From positions 1 through 64,000 of the forward strand of contig CAYOSW010000004.1 in NCBI GenBank assembly GCA_964406775.1: a DNA stretch of 64,000 bases, given 5' to 3'. Positions 60,240 to 64,000 of the stretch are shown piece after piece. Below the pieces are notes generated by a model. The model made no database searches. It worked only from the letters and a program-made list of their open reading frames with translations, and had not been told where the DNA came from. The stretch comes from JACPKO01 sp964406775 (GTDB lineage Bacteria; Patescibacteriota; Microgenomatia; Daviesbacterales; UBA10151). The position numbers and the translations under genes were made by a program. Position 1 is the stretch's first letter, and each line of letters opens with the position of its first letter.

Positions 60240-60779
60240 CTATCTATAAAAGAGACTAGTTGTATAAATAGTATTTGCATCGTCTTGTTTATTGCTAACG
60301 AGGTAAAAATCAGTAAAAACTAATTCTTTGCAATCAGAAAGTTCATCGATAACCTTTTGTTGATGCTCTTTTGGAACAAACCAAACAACTTTTGTATACG
60401 GCGTTGCTACGGTATTGTCTCCAGCTCTTTCTCTAACAAATGCAACTAGATCTTCCGTCTGTTCTAATCCAAACTCAATCGCAATATGTTCTGCACCAGC
60501 CATTGTGACTTCATCTTTTATAAAAACCTTTTTAGTACGCAATTTAACAGGAAGAAAACGTTTCAAATCGTGCAAAAGATCAAGTTGATCCCGAACATCT
60601 CGGATTGAAGCATCGTGTATGAATGTTAAAGTTAAATGTCTAAAAACGTCGTATCCAGATATGGGATTAGGCTTTTTGCTGTATTTTTTCTCCAAATTGT
60701 CGAAGAATGCTTCCTGATCTTTGGAGAGGCGACCAAATATCCCAAGTGCTTTTATTGTATTTGAAGATAATTCAAGCAT
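60240..60779 (-). CDS. Hypothetical protein, 179 aa, possibly 2H-phosphoesterase-like
   Basis: No family is certain. The RHLTLTFIHD segment (His48, Thr50) followed by EHIAIEFGL (His98) recalls the two HxT motifs of LigT/2H phosphoesterases, but the second is HxA and the spacing is short. An extended -10 TGCTAGAAT ends 6 bases before the ATG. It lies in a patch of unknown genes next to tRNA-Gln. Confidence 0.55.
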   Translation of the reverse strand: MLELSSNTIKALGIFGRLSKDQEAFFDNLEKKYSKKPNPISGYDVFRHLTLTFIHDASIRDVRDQLDLLHDLKRFLPVKLRTKKVFIKDEVTMAGAEHIAIEFGLEQTEDLVAFVRERAGDNTVATPYTKVVWFVPKEHQQKVIDELSDCKELVFTDFYLVSNKQDDANTIYTTSLFYR

Positions 60780-60814
60780 ACTCCTATTCTAGCATTTTAA
60801 TTACTTGCTAGTAT

Positions 60815-61381
60815 CTAATGTTCATCGTTTTTTAATTTTTCTTTAATTATTCGATCTTTTCTCTTTATCTCCATTACTTCCTTGTAGATTTTATCAATGA
60901 GAGCTTGTGGAACTTGTTGAGGAAGACCTGTCTTTAGTTTTTCAGCAAATGCAATAGCTTTTTTTGCTCTATCTTGTAGTTGTTCAGGTAATTGCTCAAG
61001 AGTTAAATGGTGAGCTTCTTTAGTATATCCATATTTGCTATATTTTGCAAAAAATTCATTGATATCTTTGACGTTCTTGCTACTACCAGTGGGATTTCTT
61101 GTATACAAAACAAACTCTTTGTCAGCTCTGCCAACATTGATAATGAAATCTTGTTTGAAAATAGGAGTTTTGATCTCGTGATGATATGTGTAAACTCCAA
61201 TAACTTCATCTCCATTTGTAGGATATGAAGTAACTATCATTGCAGGAGAGACAAATTTTTCTGGGTAAATATTTTTTAGTGCTTTAAAAAAATCTAGATG
61301 CGTTTTACACCAAGTGACTAATTCCTCTGAAAATGGCTGTAGTTCAAGTATCACTTCTTCCAGTGTAATTTTCTTGTTCAT
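60815..61381 (-). CDS. Hypothetical protein, 188 aa
   Basis: The protein is soluble and charged, with a middle beta-rich part (VSPAMIVTSYP, GVYTYHHEIK, FIINVGRADKEFVLYTR) and a Lys/Glu-rich helical C-terminus. No signal peptide and no motif I recognise. It lies between two other unknown genes on the same strand, 24-35 bases apart. Confidence 0.6.
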   Translation of the reverse strand: MNKKITLEEVILELQPFSEELVTWCKTHLDFFKALKNIYPEKFVSPAMIVTSYPTNGDEVIGVYTYHHEIKTPIFKQDFIINVGRADKEFVLYTRNPTGSSKNVKDINEFFAKYSKYGYTKEAHHLTLEQLPEQLQDRAKKAIAFAEKLKTGLPQQVPQALIDKIYKEVMEIKRKDRIIKEKLKNDEH

Positions 61382-61405
61382 AAATACTTATTTATTCATT
61401 TCAAA

Positions 61406-61963
61406 TTAACGATGGCGAGGTGCTGGATGGGTATAAATGTTTTTATGTAATGGAATAATTTCTAATGAAATACTTTTTATTGCTGTTATTACCTGAGAAA
61501 TTAGAATTAGAGCAGATGCGGTAAGTACTACCCACCAAACAATCGTCCAAATATTGGATCTCCACCAAGTATTTTTCAAAAACTTCGTCTCAGTTAATAC
61601 GCGACCAGCTAAAATGCCTTCTCTATTAATCTTTACACTTGGTTGCTTAGGATCAGGTGCGTCTCCTACTTCTCCAAACCCATAAACTGGAAGACTTTCT
61701 AAAATATGGCGTGCACTACCTTGTATTCGTTCCTTTTCTTTTTCAGTAATAAATTTTTCTTCGACACAGTATTCTAAAGCATTCTTTACATGGTTTATTC
61801 CTATGAAAGATCCGAGATGTTGGTGGTGGATACTTGCTCCCCAAACCAAAACTGCCTTGACACCACTCCAAAGCGTTTTTTCTCCTTTTTCACTCTCAAA
61901 CTCCATTAATTGTTGAAGAATGTCGAATTTTTTAAATGATGTAGGTGTAAATGGTAAATTCAC
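61406..61963 (-). CDS. Hypothetical protein with one C-terminal membrane segment, 185 aa
   Basis: The first about 130 residues are soluble and helical (HHQHLGSFIGINHVKNALEYC, KEKERIQGSARHILESLPV), followed by KNTWWRSNIWTIVWWVVLTA as membrane entry and a short tail. The start is a GTG at 61963; no ATG fits. No family recognised. It is the first gene of the unknown leftward group ending at 60240. Confidence 0.55.
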   Translation of the reverse strand: MNLPFTPTSFKKFDILQQLMEFESEKGEKTLWSGVKAVLVWGASIHHQHLGSFIGINHVKNALEYCVEEKFITEKEKERIQGSARHILESLPVYGFGEVGDAPDPKQPSVKINREGILAGRVLTETKFLKNTWWRSNIWTIVWWVVLTASALILISQVITAIKSISLEIIPLHKNIYTHPAPRHR

Positions 61964-62163
61964 AAATGTTATTAGCTCATCCTTTCAAAAATTGGTTCGA
62001 ACCTAATGATAAAAGATAGGTTATTGTCGTTATACCCGCATAAACCATTCACTATTATTAGTGGAATGCAGGAAAAAATAGAGATTTTACTGGACGCATT
62101 CGAACCCGAAGAATTGCTTGATTTATCAACCTATTCGGATACTTCTAACCCTGTTATTCCGAG

Positions 62164-62182
62164 TTTGCTGCGGATCAGGGAT
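62164..62182 (-). repeat. Exact 19-bp copy of the tRNA-Gln 3' end (att-like)
   Basis: TTTGCTGCGGATCAGGGAT at 62164-62182 is identical to 62285-62303, which is the tRNA-Gln 3' acceptor plus part of the T-arm and 4 bases beyond. The copies are 121 bases apart in the same orientation, the layout left by site-specific integration or by partial tRNA duplication. Confidence 0.75.
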
Positions 62183-62250
62183 GAACACGATTCGCCTGCG
62201 GCGAATTCCGAACCAAATCAAAGATTTAATCCGAATCCTTCCGTCCCAAA

Positions 62251-62288
62251 AGAAAATTTCCGCTTCAAGCGAAGCAAAATTTTCTTTG
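62251..62288 (-). terminator. Hairpin downstream of tRNA-Gln, probable terminator
   Basis: AGAAAATTT (62251-62259) pairs with AAATTTTCT (62277-62285), with an inner GCTTC/GAAGC stem. In the tRNA direction it is followed by TTTTGG (62245-62250). It begins right after the tRNA 3' end. Confidence 0.55.
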
Positions 62289-62359
62289 CTGCGGATCAGG
62301 GATTCGAACCCCAATAGACAGATCCAGAATCTGTCGTCCTACCATTAGACGAATCCGCA
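62289..62359 (-). tRNA. tRNA-Gln (anticodon CUG)
   Basis: The minus strand folds as a tRNA: acceptor TGCGGAT/ATCCGCA (7 bp), D-arm GTC/GAC, anticodon stem ACAGA/TCTGT with loop TTCTGGA (anticodon CTG), T-stem TGGGG/CCCTG with loop TTCGAAT. The discriminator is G, and the weak U1-A72 pair is typical of tRNA-Gln. CCA is not encoded. Confidence 0.96.
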
Positions 62360-62384
62360 ATATATATTACTTACTAATCAGTTC

Positions 62385-62420
62385 CGTCTAATGGGGCGTG
62401 TTGCATTAGACGATCCCGCA
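62385..62420 (-). pseudogene. Decayed copy of the tRNA-Gln 5' half
   Basis: Bases 62404-62420 match the tRNA 5' end (62343-62359) with two differences. The adjoining CGTCTAATG (62385-62393) is a perfect inverted copy of its D-arm part (62404-62412). The remainder of a tRNA is missing. Confidence 0.6.
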
Positions 62421-62473
62421 ATAAGTTTACAAATTTTACCAGAAATCAGCTTTCCAAACAATTTAATCTGTCT

Positions 62474-62860
62474 ATGTTAAAAAAAGGCCGGCTTGTTTAT
62501 AATCGCCTTAAACTTATGGTCGAAAGTGCACAACACCCGGCGCCCGAAAGAGATAATCCATTTATCTTACCCGGAGAGCTGCCTTCCTGGCCAAGAATCT
62601 CCCTACAACCGCTTCGGGCCTTTGCTGAATCTTTGGCTCAAAGACAATCAGCATTCAGAAAGAGAATCCCCGCATATTCAGGAAGAATAATTCTAGTCAG
62701 CGGATTATTAATCGGCGGAGGAACGGCTGTCTGGAGTTATAGCGACGAATTGGGGACCTTAGGAAAAGATATAAGTGCCGGAATTGTAGATTTTTTCGGA
62801 CCCCAACCTATCTATTTTGTAAACTCGGATTTCGGGCAAAAAGTTGAACCTATGCCTTAA
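62474..62860 (+). CDS. Hypothetical single-span membrane protein, 128 aa
   Basis: The protein has a basic N-terminus, a Pro-rich cytoplasmic part (ILPGELPSWPRISLQPL), one membrane segment (about residues 71-89, GRIILVSGLLIGGGTAVWS) and a short external end. No family recognised. A -10-like TTTAAT (62462-62467) ends 6 bases before the ATG. Confidence 0.6.
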   Translation: MLKKGRLVYNRLKLMVESAQHPAPERDNPFILPGELPSWPRISLQPLRAFAESLAQRQSAFRKRIPAYSGRIILVSGLLIGGGTAVWSYSDELGTLGKDISAGIVDFFGPQPIYFVNSDFGQKVEPMP

Positions 62861-62893
62861 TGGTCCGGGATTTTTCTGATACAATCAGAATTT

Positions 62894-64000
62894 GTGGTTA
62901 GCAATCTGAAAACATTTTCTTCGTTAAAATTCCCTGATTTTAGAAATTACTATTTCGGTACTTTGTTTTCAGAAGTAGGAACCCAAATGCAGGTCGTTGC
63001 CGTAAATTGGCAGATTTACGAGATTACCCGTTCAGCTGCCTCACTTGGATTCGTCGGATTATCCGCCTTTCTGGCAGTAATAATTTTTTCTCTTCCTTCC
63101 GGACTGATTGTTGATAAATTAAATAGAAAAAAAGTTTTGCTTTTTTCCCAGATATTCCCCTGTTTTGTAGCTCTGACTCTGACAATGATGAGCTATTTCC
63201 ACACTATTAATCCGCTTGCTATATATATTCTGGTTTTCTTAAGTTTTGCCGCGCTGGCTTTTCAGGGACCGGCCCGCCAGTCGATAATCCCTCAGCTTGT
63301 TCCCAAGGAATATTTTGTCAATGCATTTTCCCTTCAGACTATTGGCCGTCAGGTTTCACTTATGCTTGGTCCCGCAATTGCCGGATTTGTAATTGAGTTT
63401 TTAGGCGTTGAGGCAGTTTATGCTTTTAATTCAATTACTTTCATCATCTATGTTCTTTTACTTATCCCGATACATATTAAGCCGCATACAATCGTAAACG
63501 AGGTTTCATATTCTTTCAAATCGCTCTGGGAAGGCATACATTTTGTACTGACTAATCAGATATTAATCTACACTATGGCTTTGGATTTTATTGCCAATTT
63601 CTTCTCCTCCGCCACAACTCTTCTTCCCATTTTTGCAAAAGATATTTTTATGATCGGCCCCAAAGGACTGGGGCTTTTGTACAGCGCTCCCGCGATCGGA
63701 TCAACGATTGCGGGTTTAGTTATTGCCTCCGTCCATAAAATTAAAAACCAGGGCCTCTGGATTTTAGCCGGCGTCACTTTATACGGCGCGGCAACAGCCG
63801 CTTTCGGATTATCGGGTTCTTTTCTTGCGGCCATTATCTTCCTTTGCTTTGTCGGTGTAGGAGATATGATATCGGCAATCTTCCGGACCACAATGCGCCA
63901 GATTCTTACGCCTGATCATTTGAAAGGCAGAATGATTGGCGTCAATATGATCTTTGTTCAGGGCGGACCTATGGCGGGAGAGGCGGAAGCCGGATTTGTC
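62894..64000 (+). CDS. MFS transporter (MFS_3/EntS-like), 3' end outside window
   Basis: From a GTG at 62894 a frame of 369 codons stays open to the window edge. It reads FRNYYFGTLFSEVGTQMQVVAVNWQIYE, GLIVDKLNRKKVLLFSQ (the conserved loop 2-3 motif) and FLSFAALAFQGPARQSIIPQLVPKE, the marks of the MFS_3 group (EntS-like drug or siderophore exporters). About ten helices are visible. A -10-like TACAAT ends 8 bases before the GTG. Confidence 0.88.
   Translation, partial: MVSNLKTFSSLKFPDFRNYYFGTLFSEVGTQMQVVAVNWQIYEITRSAASLGFVGLSAFLAVIIFSLPSGLIVDKLNRKKVLLFSQIFPCFVALTLTMMSYFHTINPLAIYILVFLSFAALAFQGPARQSIIPQLVPKEYFVNAFSLQTIGRQVSLMLGPAIAGFVIEFLGVEAVYAFNSITFIIYVLLLIPIHIKPHTIVNEVSYSFKSLWEGIHFVLTNQILIYTMALDFIANFFSSATTLLPIFAKDIFMIGPKGLGLLYSAPAIGSTIAGLVIASVHKIKNQGLWILAGVTLYGAATAAFGLSGSFLAAIIFLCFVGVGDMISAIFRTTMRQILTPDHLKGRMIGVNMIFVQGGPMAGEAEAGFV

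Larger units (their letters stand above)
61964..62288. other. Intergenic region with tRNA-derived debris, no convincing gene
   Basis: The stretch between the unknown genes and tRNA-Gln holds an open frame (62006-62317, plus strand), but it runs into the tRNA antisense and has no protein-like pattern. It contains a GGTTCGAACC palindrome near 61990-62000, a copy of the tRNA 3' end (62164-62182), a short GATTCGCC/GGCGAATT hairpin near 62190-62205, and the hairpin at 62251-62285. Confidence 0.6.

Noticed and set aside
62006..62317. Plus-strand open frame of 103 codons
   Set aside because: It runs antisense into tRNA-Gln, crosses the duplicated tRNA fragment and two hairpins, and has no domain-like pattern.
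1..64000. UGA recoded as Gly (code 25)
   Set aside because: TGA ends well-bounded genes such as 3850-4221, 28158-28715 and 39262-39771, so the standard code applies.
1..64000. CRISPR array or transposase-bearing insertion sequence
   Set aside because: No regularly spaced repeats with spacers and no transposase or integrase gene were seen; the 9-bp arrays at 3821 and 4222 are tandem without spacers.

Overview
The window looks like chromosomal DNA of a Candidate Phyla Radiation (Patescibacteria) bacterium, most likely Microgenomates-like. This is an inference from content, not from a marker-gene tree. The supporting signs are a class II ribonucleotide reductase with NrdR, a transketolase split into two genes beside Rpe and RpiB, a sortase-based monoderm envelope, GT39/GT2 sugar-transfer genes, DUF5684, Pr6Pr and DUF5666 proteins, and dense gene packing. 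UGA is used as a stop (for example at 3850-3852 and 28713-28715), so the code is standard and not the UGA-Gly code of Gracilibacteria. Layout: 1-2.4 kb holds nrdJ-nrdR behind a promoter with repeated NrdR-box-like sites. 2.4-5 kb holds a hypothetical protein, a YdjM-like membrane hydrolase, a four-helix-bundle gene framed by inverted 9-bp repeat arrays, and a cyclophilin. 5-6.4 kb is a sortase cassette with its LAxTG substrate and a tiny membrane protein. 6.4-22.8 kb is one long leftward surface-glycan operon: glycosidase-like protein, two GT39-like membrane proteins, several GT2 enzymes, a CDP-sugar module, a sugar-kinase-like protein and a 1570-residue fusion of GT2, processive GT2, flippase and GT4. 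22.9-26.4 kb carries cell-wall enzymes (D,D-carboxypeptidase, beta-helix protein, L,D-transpeptidase, VanW-like protein). 26.5-31 kb carries a GlcD-like oxidase, a NUDIX hydrolase, a PfkB kinase and a glycerate-kinase-like protein. 31-35.6 kb is DsbA plus a copper operon (CsoR-like repressor, CopA, TauE/cupredoxin fusion, CopZ). 35.6-39.8 kb is the non-oxidative pentose phosphate set. 40-44 kb has a hypothetical protein, an exonuclease/GIY-YIG fusion, and a T-box riboswitch controlling an ATP-grasp ligase and a small protein. 44-55 kb has an XRE regulator, a thioredoxin/DipZ pair, a two-component system with its apparent regulon (secreted protein, MacAB-type exporter, DUF5666 protein), a Doc toxin-antitoxin pair and a PQQ-type sugar dehydrogenase. 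55-60.2 kb has a lamin-tail protein, a LOG protein, small membrane proteins and an SGNH/acyltransferase pair. 60.2-62.4 kb is an accessory patch of unknown genes next to tRNA-Gln with duplicated tRNA fragments. A TM protein and a partial MFS transporter close the window. Signals that cut across the whole window are: (1) many first genes have a -10 hexamer ending 6-7 bases before the start codon, which predicts leaderless mRNAs, while a few genes keep strong Shine-Dalgarno sites; (2) a TTTCAG-N5-TTTCAG direct repeat recurs at a fixed distance from the -10 in four promoters around the two-component system; (3) the T-box leader folds into a complete antiterminator/terminator switch in front of an unexpected gene, an ATP-grasp enzyme; (4) several proteins shorter than 60 residues sit in operons (4995-5165, 35617-35784, 53133-53258, 57046-57216).
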